NCBI GenBank assembly: GCA_020444515.1
Contig: JAHLKX010000005.1
Coordinates: 62,001 to 126,000 of the forward strand
Direction of reading: 5' to 3'
From: Bacteroidota bacterium
GTDB lineage: Bacteria > Bacteroidota > Bacteroidia > Bacteroidales > JAADJA01
Length of the DNA: 64,000 nt
The notes below the pieces were generated by a model. It saw nothing but the letters and a program-made list of their open reading frames with translations, searched no databases and was not told the DNA's origin. Shown here piece by piece: positions 1-9,668 of the stretch. Numbering within the stretch: the stretch's first letter is position 1; each line of letters begins with the position of its first letter. The position numbers and the translations under genes are program-made.

Positions 1-1
1 A

Positions 2-832
2 ATCGCTGAGTTCAAGCATCCGATTGACATATCCGGACTCAATTTTAATGAAGCACTCATCGTTTATGAAAAAAACCTGGCCCTGGAATATTTGACCGGC
101 TATCTGATTGAAAAATCCCTATCGGTAGATAATATTTTTGTTATTATCCTCATTTTTTATGCTTTTGGTGTTGAGGAAAAATATTATAAACGGGTATTGC
201 TATGGGGGATACTTGGGGCTGTATTTATGCGATTTATCTTCATTTTCACCGGTGCGGCCCTTGTTCGTCGGTTTGATTGGATCCTCTTTATTTTTGGAGG
301 GATCCTTATTATCACGGGGATCAAATTGTTTCTCGACCGGAATAAAAAAGACCGCATTGATCCATCAAAACATCCTGTTGTCCGTTTTGCTTCACGATAT
401 TTCAATGTTCATAAGCATTTTGTGGGCCACAAATTTTTTGTGAAAATTGACGGAAAAAGATATGTAACGCCCCTATTTCTCGTATTGCTCGTCATTGAAT
501 TTTCAGATGTGATCTTTGCGGTAGATAGCATCCCGGCCATCTTTGCTGTTTCGAAGGATCCGTATATCATTTTCTTTTCAAATATTTTTGCCATTCTGGG
601 GTTGAGGGCCTTATTTTTTCTGTTGGCCAATGTTCTCAATCGATTTTATTACTTGAAAATAGGATTATCTGTTTTACTCACATTCATAGGTGTAAAGATG
701 TTGGTTCATGAACCCCTTAAGGAGATTGGGTTTCAGACGATACATTCGTTATATATCATTCTGGGGATCCTGGCTATTAGTATAATCATATCCATCCTTT
801 TCCCACCCAGAAAGATCATAGAAAAAAGTTAA
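2..832 (+). CDS. TerC/Alx family integral membrane protein, 5' end cut by window
   Basis: The reading frame is open from base 2, so the gene starts left of the window. The first in-frame TTG (92) lies inside the conserved stretch LEYLTGYLIEKSLSVDNIFV and is not a start. At least six hydrophobic helices are visible. The two acidic TerC signatures are present: EKSLSVDN near the N-terminal side and EFSDVIFAVDSIPA in the middle. The family (TerC, E. coli Alx/YgbT types) is linked to manganese efflux, metal loading of exported enzymes and tellurite resistance; the exact substrate here is inferred only. The stop codon overlaps the stop of the convergent meaB-like gene by 4 bp. Confidence 0.9.
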   Translation: MAEFKHPIDISGLNFNEALIVYEKNLALEYLTGYLIEKSLSVDNIFVIILIFYAFGVEEKYYKRVLLWGILGAVFMRFIFIFTGAALVRRFDWILFIFGGILIITGIKLFLDRNKKDRIDPSKHPVVRFASRYFNVHKHFVGHKFFVKIDGKRYVTPLFLVLLVIEFSDVIFAVDSIPAIFAVSKDPYIIFFSNIFAILGLRALFFLLANVLNRFYYLKIGLSVLLTFIGVKMLVHEPLKEIGFQTIHSLYIILGILAISIIISILFPPRKIIEKS

Positions 833-1938
833 TCTGGCTTCTTGATTAAATTTTGATAGAAGAGGTCAAGAAGCGTCGTTGCCTCCTGATATGCGCTGGC
901 CTGTCCGCTTTTCACTTTCTGTTCCGAAATATGCAAAGCATCCATTATAATGGGGTTGGAATAAAAGTGATCACGAAGCGCATTTTGTATGGCATTGTGC
1001 ATGATACGCATTTCCTGTGACTGTCGTTTTTGATTAAAATATCCATTTTTTTGGGTTAGTTCAACGTAATCGGAAATGGTTTGCCAAACCTCTTTAATTC
1101 CTGACTTTTGAATTGATGAGCAGGTTTTGACCACCGGTGCCCACCCGCTGGGAGAGGGAGGGAATAAATGCAGGGCGTTGGCATATTCTTGTTTGGCTCT
1201 ATCAGCACGCTCTTTATTGTCGCCATCTGCTTTGTTGATCACCAGCGCATCAGCCATTTCCATGATCCCTCTTTTGATACCCTGAAGTTCATCCCCGGCT
1301 CCGGCCAGCATGAGGAGTAAAAAAAAATCAACCATGCTGTGGACAGCTGTCTCCGACTGGCCGACCCCAACCGTTTCGACAAATATGATATCGAAACCAG
1401 CGGCTTCGCATAAAATGATGATCTCTTTGGTTTTGCGGGCAACACCACCCAATGATCCTGCTGAAGGGGATGGCCGGATGAATGCTCTGGGATCATTGGC
1501 CAACTGTTCCATTCGTGTTTTGTCACCAAGGATACTGCCTTTGGTTCGCTCGCTGCTGGGATCAATTGCCAGCACGGCCAGTTTATGATCCTGTTCCGTG
1601 AGGTAAACACCCAAAGCTTCAATAAAGGTACTTTTGCCGACACCCGGTACACCTGTTATACCAATTCTCATGGAGTTACCAGCATAAGGAATGCACAATT
1701 CAATTACTTCCTGGGCTGTTTTTTGATGTTTGGGCAATGCACTTTCAACCAATGTTATGGCTTTGCTCAACAGGGCACGTTTTCCTGCCCGGATACCTTC
1801 AAATAATGTATTGGCATCCAAATCCTCCTGTCGGGTTTTTTTAAAACGGTCTCTTGCATCCGGGTTGAACCTGGTGGGTTGTTCAATCCCTTTGTTGACC
1901 TTCAATGCAGATTTATTTGTTGATTTATTTTTTGCCAA
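829..1938 (-). CDS. meaB: MeaB/ArgK-type GTPase chaperone of methylmalonyl-CoA mutase
   Basis: This 369-residue P-loop G protein of the MeaB (human MMAA) family protects and reloads adenosylcobalamin-dependent methylmalonyl-CoA mutase using GTP hydrolysis, in the cytoplasm. Visible motifs are the Walker A GVPGVGKST (residues 96-104), the switch region ETVGVGQSE (188-196) and the base-specificity motif NKAD (235-238). The N-terminal helix and the C-terminal dimerisation arm complete the usual family length. The start is TTG; there is no ATG between it and the upstream in-frame stop. The mutase genes (mutA/mutB) are not in the window. The family assignment is firm; the partner is inferred. Confidence 0.93.
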   Translation of the reverse strand: MAKNKSTNKSALKVNKGIEQPTRFNPDARDRFKKTRQEDLDANTLFEGIRAGKRALLSKAITLVESALPKHQKTAQEVIELCIPYAGNSMRIGITGVPGVGKSTFIEALGVYLTEQDHKLAVLAIDPSSERTKGSILGDKTRMEQLANDPRAFIRPSPSAGSLGGVARKTKEIIILCEAAGFDIIFVETVGVGQSETAVHSMVDFFLLLMLAGAGDELQGIKRGIMEMADALVINKADGDNKERADRAKQEYANALHLFPPSPSGWAPVVKTCSSIQKSGIKEVWQTISDYVELTQKNGYFNQKRQSQEMRIMHNAIQNALRDHFYSNPIIMDALHISEQKVKSGQASAYQEATTLLDLFYQNLIKKPD

Positions 1939-2068
1939 AATCGTTATATGTTATAACAAAGATAGCGAAGAATTATAAATTGAATTTTATAATTTGGGAC
2001 AACATGCTTTATAACCCAGCTGGCAGATCATTCTGACATAAATAACCGGTTTGAATCCTGCGGGGAAT

Positions 2069-2100
2069 AAAAAAGCTGTCAAATTATTGACAGCTTTTTT
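2069..2100 (-). terminator. Rho-independent terminator
   Basis: A 10 bp perfect stem (2073-2082 with 2087-2096) and a 4-base loop are flanked by A- and T-tracts on both sides, so the structure can work in both directions. It sits 4 bases past the stop of the large secreted-protein gene on the minus strand and before the start of meaB. Confidence 0.85.
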
Positions 2101-2104
2101 TATT

Positions 2105-5041
2105 TTATTGAACGACAAACCGTTTGACTTTACCAAACTGATCGGTACCCAGTCGAAGAAGATATACTCCTTTCGGCGCATAGGACATATCGAAATCATA
2201 ACGGTATGTACCATTAATATTGGGTACCCGATTTTGAATGACTGTATGTCCCTGAATATTATGAACCGTAACGATCATGGTTTCGGTGAGGTAATTTGTT
2301 TCATAAATGACCTCAAAATTGTTGTTACCCTGATTGACTAAATTCAGTTCATTGTCTTCCAGTGAAGCTATATCTGTTCCTGTTCCAAGCGTAATATTCA
2401 CAAGGTAATCTTCTGTTTCACCAAATGTAGTTTCTTCACAGGGATCTTCCGGAACTTCTTCATTATAATTGGTCTTCACCCGAAATAAATGTTCGCCCAA
2501 AGTTGCCACATTTGTAACAGGCAATTGTATGGTTTCAGTATAATTACCCGAACCCTGTCCTTCGGCTATTATATAATCATATACAACAATTTCATCGTCT
2601 TCAAAACTGAAGTTATCATTGTAATCAATCCAGGCTTTGACGTAGGTATTCCCATATTCGCATGAAATGGTAAGGTCATGAGACATGCCTTTTTGCAGAT
2701 TGGTTGAAAGGTTTGTATAATTGCCGTATCCATTGGGATCACATCCTGTTACATTATCAATGGTACCCAATTGAAGTGAAAAGATACCAACACCCTGGTC
2801 ACAAATAAGTTCAGGTTGGCAAATTGTGTTTACTATAAATGCAGTAAGTGTGTCGTTCAGATTGTTTTGATCTCCTGAGAGGTCGGTCGTTAATTTTAGT
2901 TCGTGATATCCAATGGATGAAAGATCGGCTGCTGTTAAAAACTGATAATCCATGGATTCTTCACTGGCCAGTGGAAACGTAACTGTTTCTGTCACTGGTA
3001 TTCCATCATCAACAATGTAGGTAACATCAAAAGTATTTTGGGTTAGGGCTCCGAAATTGCTTATTGTGACCATAACCTCTTCTTCATTGGAAAGATAAAT
3101 TCCTGAAGTTGGCGCAATAAGGGCAGTAAGCCCCAGATCATCTTCAAATAAATGCGTGACCTCCATAGAAAGGGTGTCATTTTCAGGGTTCATATCTGTG
3201 GCTAAACTGGTTCCGGTATGAATGGTATAAGTTTCGCCCTGTGTCGATAAATCAGCCAATGCAGAAAATGTAAACTGCGCGTCCGTATTGCTGGAAATGG
3301 TACCCGTAAATGTTTCATTAACAAGAGTTCCGTCATTGATCTGATAATAGACCGGTATATTTGTTTGATCATCGACACCAAAATTCCGAATGGTAATGGT
3401 AATTTGTTCGGTATTGCTCAGAATACCATTTACTGGTTCATCTAAGCTGACGATGCCCACATCATTTGCCAGGTCTGGAGCAATTTTAAATACACCCACC
3501 TGATTTTTTCGGGGGCCACCGGTGAAATATTCACCAATGGACCAAAATGTTTTATCATCTGAAGGATCGATGGTCATCTGAGAGTAATCACCATACCGGA
3601 AAAAAGGATCAGACGAAGTTCCTTCTGCATAACTTTCTTCAGCGATGGTCATCACATTCAGTTCATCTGTTGCATACCGGCCCGTATATCTTAGTGAAGG
3701 GTATTGCGAACTACTAACAACCGTATAGGCAAGTGCAATATTTCCCTGTGCATCCATACACATATTGCCTGAAAATGCGCTGTGTCCATCGGGTTGTGAA
3801 TATGTTCCCTCCTGGTAAATTTCCCATGGATCACCATCATTGGGTTGTCGGAGTTCATACCATCGAATTCCTGCATGATTATCGGCTCCGGTAAGATCAA
3901 CAACAAAATTAAAGACGACGGTGTTATAATCTGCGAATCTTCTGTATTGAGCCATGTACATGATGGTGGCCTGAAGTGCATCAATATCAGGCCCGGAAGG
4001 TTGGGGCAAATTGGAGAAAGATCCACCATCGAATAATCCGTCAAATGGCGTAGTATTGATAACCTGTGGATTTGAAATGGTTGAATTAGCAGGTGTTACC
4101 CAATCCACATTGATGTTCCATATTTTAAGGTGGTCTGTACTTACACCAGTCCATACATCATCTTGCATGTAAACGATGGGTGCATTTCCAGGAGGAGGCA
4201 ATTCATTGCCATTGACATTAAATCCAAGCGGGCTGAAAAAACCACTGGTGGTGATGGTAGGTAATGGAAAACCAATCATGATCGCACCGGGATCACCTGT
4301 TATGATTTTATCCCGTTCCAATACAAAAACCACTTCACTGAACCCTGCTGTTGATGAGTTTTTATTGGAGGTTATGTAATATCCATCCGACCAAAGTGAA
4401 AACTTGGGATAATCCGGGAAGGAATTGGTTGGGAACTGGTAAGTATACCATCCGCTATTGACTGGATCCGGGCCCTGGGTAATGGCAAATAAAAATCCGT
4501 TTGAAAAAAATTCGGTTACAATAAACCGATCTGCAAACTGATCATACATAACGATGGGGTCGCCCAAAGTTTGTCCTGGGAAAATCGTTCCAAGAGACGC
4601 GGCAGAGATAAGCGGATTACCCTCTTTATCCCAGATCCTGAAGGACGAATTCCAGGCATTAACAAAGTGATTGGGACCAACAGCACCAGTTGGATCGGTT
4701 GGTGTAGAATTGGATGCTGCTGCCTGGAAAGTCAGGATCGGTTCTTTGCCTTTGATCTTATTACTTTTGTTCTGTTCAAACCACAGAGGATCTGGTCCTT
4801 TGGGGAGCCCTTTTCCGGGTACCGCCTTATTGGCATCCCTGCGTTTGGGATTGTATTCTTTGACAATATTTTCTGCCTCTTGGAATGTCCCGTCAGCAAT
4901 TTGTGATGCTATAGACGGAACTTCCAGCATATATGCTGCTTCACTGATCAAGGTTGGATTCTGTGGTTGTGTTGATGATTGCGACCAGCCGGTAACAGCA
5001 AAGGCCAGCAATATCAGCAATTGGGTAAATTTTATTTTCAT
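2105..5041 (-). CDS. Large T9SS-exported protein with CARDB-like repeats and GEVED domain
   Basis: I chose the ATG at 5041 over one 30 bases upstream because it gives a canonical signal peptide (MKIKFTQLLILLAFAVTGWS). The 978-residue product has, in order, an N-terminal globular or propeller-like region with the TDPTGAVGPNHFVNAWNSSF signature, two repeated Ig-like CARDB-type units (both starting with an (E/N)D.G..L..P..G..S(N) pattern), a GEVED domain around residues 765-880 (AWIDYNDNFSFEDDE, ending FGETEDYLV), and a type A T9SS sorting domain over the last ~75 residues ending KRFVVQ. It is exported across both membranes and anchored or released. Its role (adhesion or an extracellular enzyme) is unknown. 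It is followed by a strong terminator. Confidence 0.85.
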   Translation of the reverse strand: MKIKFTQLLILLAFAVTGWSQSSTQPQNPTLISEAAYMLEVPSIASQIADGTFQEAENIVKEYNPKRRDANKAVPGKGLPKGPDPLWFEQNKSNKIKGKEPILTFQAAASNSTPTDPTGAVGPNHFVNAWNSSFRIWDKEGNPLISAASLGTIFPGQTLGDPIVMYDQFADRFIVTEFFSNGFLFAITQGPDPVNSGWYTYQFPTNSFPDYPKFSLWSDGYYITSNKNSSTAGFSEVVFVLERDKIITGDPGAIMIGFPLPTITTSGFFSPLGFNVNGNELPPPGNAPIVYMQDDVWTGVSTDHLKIWNINVDWVTPANSTISNPQVINTTPFDGLFDGGSFSNLPQPSGPDIDALQATIMYMAQYRRFADYNTVVFNFVVDLTGADNHAGIRWYELRQPNDGDPWEIYQEGTYSQPDGHSAFSGNMCMDAQGNIALAYTVVSSSQYPSLRYTGRYATDELNVMTIAEESYAEGTSSDPFFRYGDYSQMTIDPSDDKTFWSIGEYFTGGPRKNQVGVFKIAPDLANDVGIVSLDEPVNGILSNTEQITITIRNFGVDDQTNIPVYYQINDGTLVNETFTGTISSNTDAQFTFSALADLSTQGETYTIHTGTSLATDMNPENDTLSMEVTHLFEDDLGLTALIAPTSGIYLSNEEEVMVTISNFGALTQNTFDVTYIVDDGIPVTETVTFPLASEESMDYQFLTAADLSSIGYHELKLTTDLSGDQNNLNDTLTAFIVNTICQPELICDQGVGIFSLQLGTIDNVTGCDPNGYGNYTNLSTNLQKGMSHDLTISCEYGNTYVKAWIDYNDNFSFEDDEIVVYDYIIAEGQGSGNYTETIQLPVTNVATLGEHLFRVKTNYNEEVPEDPCEETTFGETEDYLVNITLGTGTDIASLEDNELNLVNQGNNNFEVIYETNYLTETMIVTVHNIQGHTVIQNRVPNINGTYRYDFDMSYAPKGVYLLRLGTDQFGKVKRFVVQ

Positions 5042-5240
5042 ACTGATGATCCCTTTATGAATTATAATCATTGTTTGAATGGTAGACGTTTTATCCTACA
5101 AAATTGATGCACATTTAAATTTCAGAAATGCTTTATTAACATATAATTAACACTTTGATGCGAAAAATGTTTGGAGAGGTTAATCTGTTTTTTTTGAATG
5201 TAATATTGGGCTCAACATGAAACGAGTAAAAGTTTTTAGG

Positions 5241-5248
5241 TATTTTTG
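5241..5248 (+). promoter_or_regulatory. Candidate Bacteroidota -7 box
   Basis: TATTTTTG matches the TAnnTTTG -7 consensus of the Bacteroidota primary sigma factor and lies 40 bases before the start codon at 5289. I do not see a clean TTTG -33 box at the usual distance. Confidence 0.4.
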
Positions 5249-5288
5249 AAAAAATAATTTCTCAGCATCTTCCCAACCTTTATTAACT

Positions 5289-6395
5289 ATGAAAACTTCT
5301 GAAGCAAATGATATTGATGAAAAGCGAGTGAAAACTGCTGTTGATATCACCCTTAAAGTAGGCATTCTGTTATTGATACTGGCCTGGTGTTTTCAAATAA
5401 TTTCTCCTTTCATTTCCATCGTATTTTGGTCTATGATCATTGCTATATCGATCTTTCCGGCTTTTAACATATTATCTAAAAAACTGAACGGAAAGAAAAA
5501 GATTTCAGCAGTTGTGGTTACAGCTTCTCTATTGGCTTTCATATTAATTCCGGGAATTTTATTTACCGATTCAATGGTCGCCGGAATTAAAAAATACAGC
5601 AAAGAATTGAATACCGATGATTTCAAAATTCCTACACCCGATGCCCGTGTAAAAGACTGGCCATTGATTGGCGAAACCGTATACAATGGTTGGGATCAGG
5701 CATACAAGGATCCTGAAAACTCTGTCAAAACCTATGCTCCCCAGTTAAAGTCCGCCGGCAAGTGGTTTCTGGATGCGTTGATGGGTACCGGAATTGGGTT
5801 TTTACAATTTGTAATTTCGATTGTGATTTCAGGGATTTTTCTTGCGACAGCAGAAAGCAGTGGTCGATTTTTAAATAAACTATTCAACAGATTGGTTGGA
5901 GTAAGGGGTGACGAATTCGCAGAAACAGCAAAAAACACTATTCGCAATGTATCGAAAGGGGTTATAGGTGTTGCATTTATCCAATCTATTCTGGCTGGTT
6001 TCGTATTTGTATTGGCTGGCGTTCCCTATGCAGGACTTTGGGCCCTGGTTTGCCTGATATTGGCCATTATTCAAATTGGACCAGGCCTGGTCATTATTCC
6101 TGTCATTATTTACCTTTTCACGGTAATGGATACCTGGGCTGCTATCTTATGGACGATCGTTCTCATCGTTGTGATGCTATCTGATAACGTTTTAAAGCCC
6201 CTACTGATGGGCAAAGGTTCGACGGTACCAACCCTGGTTGTGTTTTTAGGATCCATTGGCGGATTTATTACTTCCGGATTTATGGGATTATTTTTGGGTG
6301 CTATTGTCCTGTCGCTTGGTTACAAATTATTGATCAGCTGGGTTAATGAGGGAGGAACCATAAAACAGTCAGCTAATGCAATTGATAAAGCTTAA
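5289..6395 (+). CDS. AI-2E/PerM family (UPF0118) transporter
   Basis: This 368-residue membrane protein has the AI-2E transporter family layout: paired N-terminal helices (about residues 28-60), a helix near 75-95, a soluble loop of ~100 residues, then five closely spaced C-terminal helices with the family's conserved LIQIGPGLV-type and DNVLKPLLMGKG segments (the second seen exactly near residue 300). Members include E. coli TqsA (AI-2 export) and PerM, and Na+/H+ antiporters in halophiles, so the substrate cannot be fixed. It is transcribed divergently from the large secreted-protein gene and appears to be a single-gene unit. Confidence 0.9.
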   Translation: MKTSEANDIDEKRVKTAVDITLKVGILLLILAWCFQIISPFISIVFWSMIIAISIFPAFNILSKKLNGKKKISAVVVTASLLAFILIPGILFTDSMVAGIKKYSKELNTDDFKIPTPDARVKDWPLIGETVYNGWDQAYKDPENSVKTYAPQLKSAGKWFLDALMGTGIGFLQFVISIVISGIFLATAESSGRFLNKLFNRLVGVRGDEFAETAKNTIRNVSKGVIGVAFIQSILAGFVFVLAGVPYAGLWALVCLILAIIQIGPGLVIIPVIIYLFTVMDTWAAILWTIVLIVVMLSDNVLKPLLMGKGSTVPTLVVFLGSIGGFITSGFMGLFLGAIVLSLGYKLLISWVNEGGTIKQSANAIDKA

Positions 6396-6480
6396 CAAAT
6401 CGCTGATAGATTCATTAACAATGTTGCATTTTGAATGTTATAAAAAATTAAAAATGCTATAATCAAACATACGATCGATT

Positions 6481-7905
6481 ATGAAAAAGTATGGGATCTT
6501 TTTTGTTGTTTTTATGTATTTGCAAACAGCTTTTTCCCAGGATTTTGCTTATGATAAGAAAATTGGCGATGAATCCGCTCGGCAGGTTGAAATGCTGGTT
6601 GGCATCTATCCCGATTCTGTATTGAATGCTTATGTTAATGCGGTTGGTGAAAGGTTGGTTGGGGCCCTTGGTCAAAGTCCGTTCGCATTTCAGTTTAAAG
6701 TAGTGGATATGGCTGAGCCCAATGCTTTCGCTTTGCCCGGAGGTCATATTTATATTTCTCGTGGATTGCTGGCATTGGTCAATGAAGAGGCTGACCTGGC
6801 GGGAGTAATGGGGCATGAAATGATTCATGTTACCAAGCGACATTCCATCAAGCAGATGAAAAAAAGTATTTTACCCTCTTTGTTAATGATTCCGGGTGCA
6901 CTTGTAGGTGGACTGGTAAATGAAGACCTGGGAAATATTATCAATGCACCACTGGCTTTGGGATCAGAGTTGTTTCTTACCAATTACAGCAGGAAACAGG
7001 AACGAGAATCTGATCTGTATGGTGTTGAGTTAGCCTCGGAGGCTGGCTATGATCCCTCACGGTTGGGCATTATTCTGCAGAATCTATCCCGCGAAATGGA
7101 AATCATCAGCGGAGAAGCAGAGAAGCGAAGTTATTTTAGTTCTCATCCTTATACCCCAAAGAGAATTGAAGATCTTGACAAACGGATTGCATCCCTGATA
7201 TGGAAACCTGACGTCCCGGTTGCCAATACCCAATCTGAACTGTATGGATATTTGGAAGGAATGCACATAGGTCCTAATCCTGCTCAGGGAATTTTCAGGG
7301 AGGGTCAGTTTTTGCATCCCGATTTAAACTTGTTTGTCCGGTTTCCTGACGACTGGAAGACCATCAATGTGCCGGTTGCAGTTGGAGCTACTCAGGAAAA
7401 TGGAGAGGGCCAGGTTTTACTGACCCTGGAAAAAAACTTTACAACAGCTGATTCAGCAGCCAATGCATTCATAAAAAGCTTCTCTCAAGCATACGGGATT
7501 AAACCGTTACGAAATGACAGCATACGCATCAACGAATTCCCAGCAAGAATAGTCTCTTTTCGTGACAATACAGGGGAGCAACCTGTGCTGTTATACGCTT
7601 ACTGGATTCAACACAATCAGACTTTGCTCAACTTGATAGGATTATCAACCATGAAATATGAAAGCATGGTCCAATCTGCTGCAGAAAGCATTCGTAATCT
7701 CACCACCGAAGAAAAAGAAAGTATCAGTGGCTGGAAGCTCAGATCGGAAAAAGCCATTGCGGGTGAAACAATTGCAGATTTTTGTCGACGAACCGGCAAT
7801 ATGTGGAATGCTGAGCGAACAGCATTAATGAACGGGATCAATGTTGAAGAACCACTTCGAGATGAACAGGTTCTGAAAATTGCAGTCGATTCACCTTATT
7901 TCTGA
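6481..7905 (+). CDS. M48 family zinc metalloprotease, exported (BepA-like)
   Basis: A cleavable signal peptide (residues 1-19, ending TAFSQ) is followed by an M48 catalytic domain with the HExxH zinc site at H112-E113-xx-H116 (GHEMIHVTKRH). The third-ligand region is RKQERESD (171-178). The family normally has the ALPGGHIYISRGLL segment, seen here at 84-97. The C-terminal ~200 residues carry no catalytic motif I can name; they could be the repeat or substrate-handling module found in BepA/YfgC relatives. It probably acts in periplasmic or outer-membrane protein quality control. The 3' end overlaps the convergent PmbA-like gene by 10 bp. Confidence 0.9.
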   Translation: MKKYGIFFVVFMYLQTAFSQDFAYDKKIGDESARQVEMLVGIYPDSVLNAYVNAVGERLVGALGQSPFAFQFKVVDMAEPNAFALPGGHIYISRGLLALVNEEADLAGVMGHEMIHVTKRHSIKQMKKSILPSLLMIPGALVGGLVNEDLGNIINAPLALGSELFLTNYSRKQERESDLYGVELASEAGYDPSRLGIILQNLSREMEIISGEAEKRSYFSSHPYTPKRIEDLDKRIASLIWKPDVPVANTQSELYGYLEGMHIGPNPAQGIFREGQFLHPDLNLFVRFPDDWKTINVPVAVGATQENGEGQVLLTLEKNFTTADSAANAFIKSFSQAYGIKPLRNDSIRINEFPARIVSFRDNTGEQPVLLYAYWIQHNQTLLNLIGLSTMKYESMVQSAAESIRNLTTEEKESISGWKLRSEKAIAGETIADFCRRTGNMWNAERTALMNGINVEEPLRDEQVLKIAVDSPYF

Positions 7906-9668
7906 TTTCGATTTACCAGATTTAAAGGGTTTGAAATTTCATCACCGGCAGTATGTATTTTATCCCGTTCTTTTACAGCATTAACATCCAACTCTTCCAC
8001 CAACAGGGTCATAGGGCCGATATAGGAGGTAATATTTCCTGAACTGTAAGAACCTGTAGCACTGCTTAAACCCGAATTGACGGCTCCAATCTTGTTTCCA
8101 AGTTTGATCTTCTTCATGTCATTCACCTCGATATTTGCCGCGACAGAAATGTTATCAAGGAGTATCTCTTCGCCCGTTTCAAGATCTACTTTGTAGTAAT
8201 TGTAGGGCATGTCTGCAATTTCTGAGGGGATGGATCGTACAATTATCGCATAATCAAGACCCTCATCCGTCGCCATGTCCATTAATTCTTTTTTCAAATC
8301 GATTTCATCAGCACCGTTTTCATTGGTAATTTGAATAACCGAAGGAGCCCGGGTATGTCCAATGTTGCCATAAGAAAAAGTATAAGGATAATGTCCGTTA
8401 GATTGATTTGTTAAAGATGTGGGTGTTCGCGAACAAAGCATGTTTTTGAGCACTCCGTTTTTTACCAGTTGAATTGAATCCGGTGGGATGATACCTTCAG
8501 AGTCGATGGGATAACTTCCCATAATGGGTTTTCCGTTCCATGATTTCAGATGCGGTTTTGCCGAAATGGAAATGCCATCTGGAAGGATTTTTTTATCCAT
8601 TTTTGATTGCCATTCATTTTCAATTTCAGCAAAATATACATCTCCATTATAGTCTACAACCAGGTCATTGCGTTCGGCATAAAGGCTTTTATCATAGTCA
8701 AATAAATTATCCATCAAAACCTCAGCTGCTATTGGCCCAATGAACAATACGGGGCCCGTGTAATCATCTTCCATTGACTCGGCTGATTCATTGGCCTTGA
8801 TATCCGCTACCAGTTTCTCAATTTCTAATTTTAATGTATCGTTGGATGGGAACTCTTCCGGAGAAGCAGCCATCATTGAAAATGAACTGTAAATGGTTTT
8901 GTTCACATCAATCTCTCTGGATACACTTACCGATAGCCTGGCCAGGTTCAGCGGAAGCCTAAAACGGGTTCCTTCGCTATTTATGAAATAAACAATGTTT
9001 TGGTGAAACGATAAAGAGGCGCTGGAAAAGTCCAGTTCCGGATAACGGTAAAAAGCATCGGAAAGGGCAGCAACCTTTTTCTCCAGTTTATCTATATCAG
9101 GTTTGGTAAATTTTCCGGGAAGCATCATTTCCACCGGTTCGGATCTGCTAAAATCATTTATTTCCAAAGCTTCTGCTTTTATCTTCCCTTTTTCAATGAG
9201 GTTTAGTTTTTCACGATGATTGGCACCAGCGCGCAGATATATGTCGTTAGAGTTTAACCAGAAGCCGCGACGAATGCCATAATAGTCATTTTCTATGGGG
9301 AAAATTTGTGGGGCTCCTCCCATTCCATTGCTTCCCTGCTGATTTTGCCCCCTGAAGTTTTCATCATTGATCTCAAAGGATCCCACGATCAAGCGAAAAG
9401 ACCAACCTCTAGAAAAGGAAGTGTCGCTGCTGACGATACTTCCCAGCGATGCCTGTATGTTAAGGCTTTTGCTATCATTCAACTCATAGCTAATGTAACA
9501 GGGTTTTGCATAATCTTTATATGAAAGTTGTTCCATTCCCCGGTCGATTTCATCGTGCATGGCATTGAACAGAATGGTATCGTTTCCGGTTTGGGCCGAT
9601 AGATCATCTATTCCGGTCAATAACAGAACAACAATAAGGGTTATAAAACAAGTTTTATTTCTGTTCAT
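7896..9668 (-). CDS. PmbA/TldE-like partner protein, exported, lacks HExxxH
   Basis: This 590-residue protein has a signal peptide (MNRNKTCFITLIVVLLLTGI...SAQ) and the TldD/PmbA fold signatures in its second half. At the place where the catalytic partner has its zinc helix it reads GPIAAEVLMDNLF, so the HExxxH site is missing, as in TldE/PmbA subunits. Its start overlaps the end of the upstream TldD-like gene by 14 bp, which implies translational coupling and a stable heteromer. In E. coli TldD/TldE process unstructured peptides in the cytosol; here both subunits carry export signals, so the complex should act in the periplasm. Confidence 0.87.
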   Translation of the reverse strand: MNRNKTCFITLIVVLLLTGIDDLSAQTGNDTILFNAMHDEIDRGMEQLSYKDYAKPCYISYELNDSKSLNIQASLGSIVSSDTSFSRGWSFRLIVGSFEINDENFRGQNQQGSNGMGGAPQIFPIENDYYGIRRGFWLNSNDIYLRAGANHREKLNLIEKGKIKAEALEINDFSRSEPVEMMLPGKFTKPDIDKLEKKVAALSDAFYRYPELDFSSASLSFHQNIVYFINSEGTRFRLPLNLARLSVSVSREIDVNKTIYSSFSMMAASPEEFPSNDTLKLEIEKLVADIKANESAESMEDDYTGPVLFIGPIAAEVLMDNLFDYDKSLYAERNDLVVDYNGDVYFAEIENEWQSKMDKKILPDGISISAKPHLKSWNGKPIMGSYPIDSEGIIPPDSIQLVKNGVLKNMLCSRTPTSLTNQSNGHYPYTFSYGNIGHTRAPSVIQITNENGADEIDLKKELMDMATDEGLDYAIIVRSIPSEIADMPYNYYKVDLETGEEILLDNISVAANIEVNDMKKIKLGNKIGAVNSGLSSATGSYSSGNITSYIGPMTLLVEELDVNAVKERDKIHTAGDEISNPLNLVNRNQK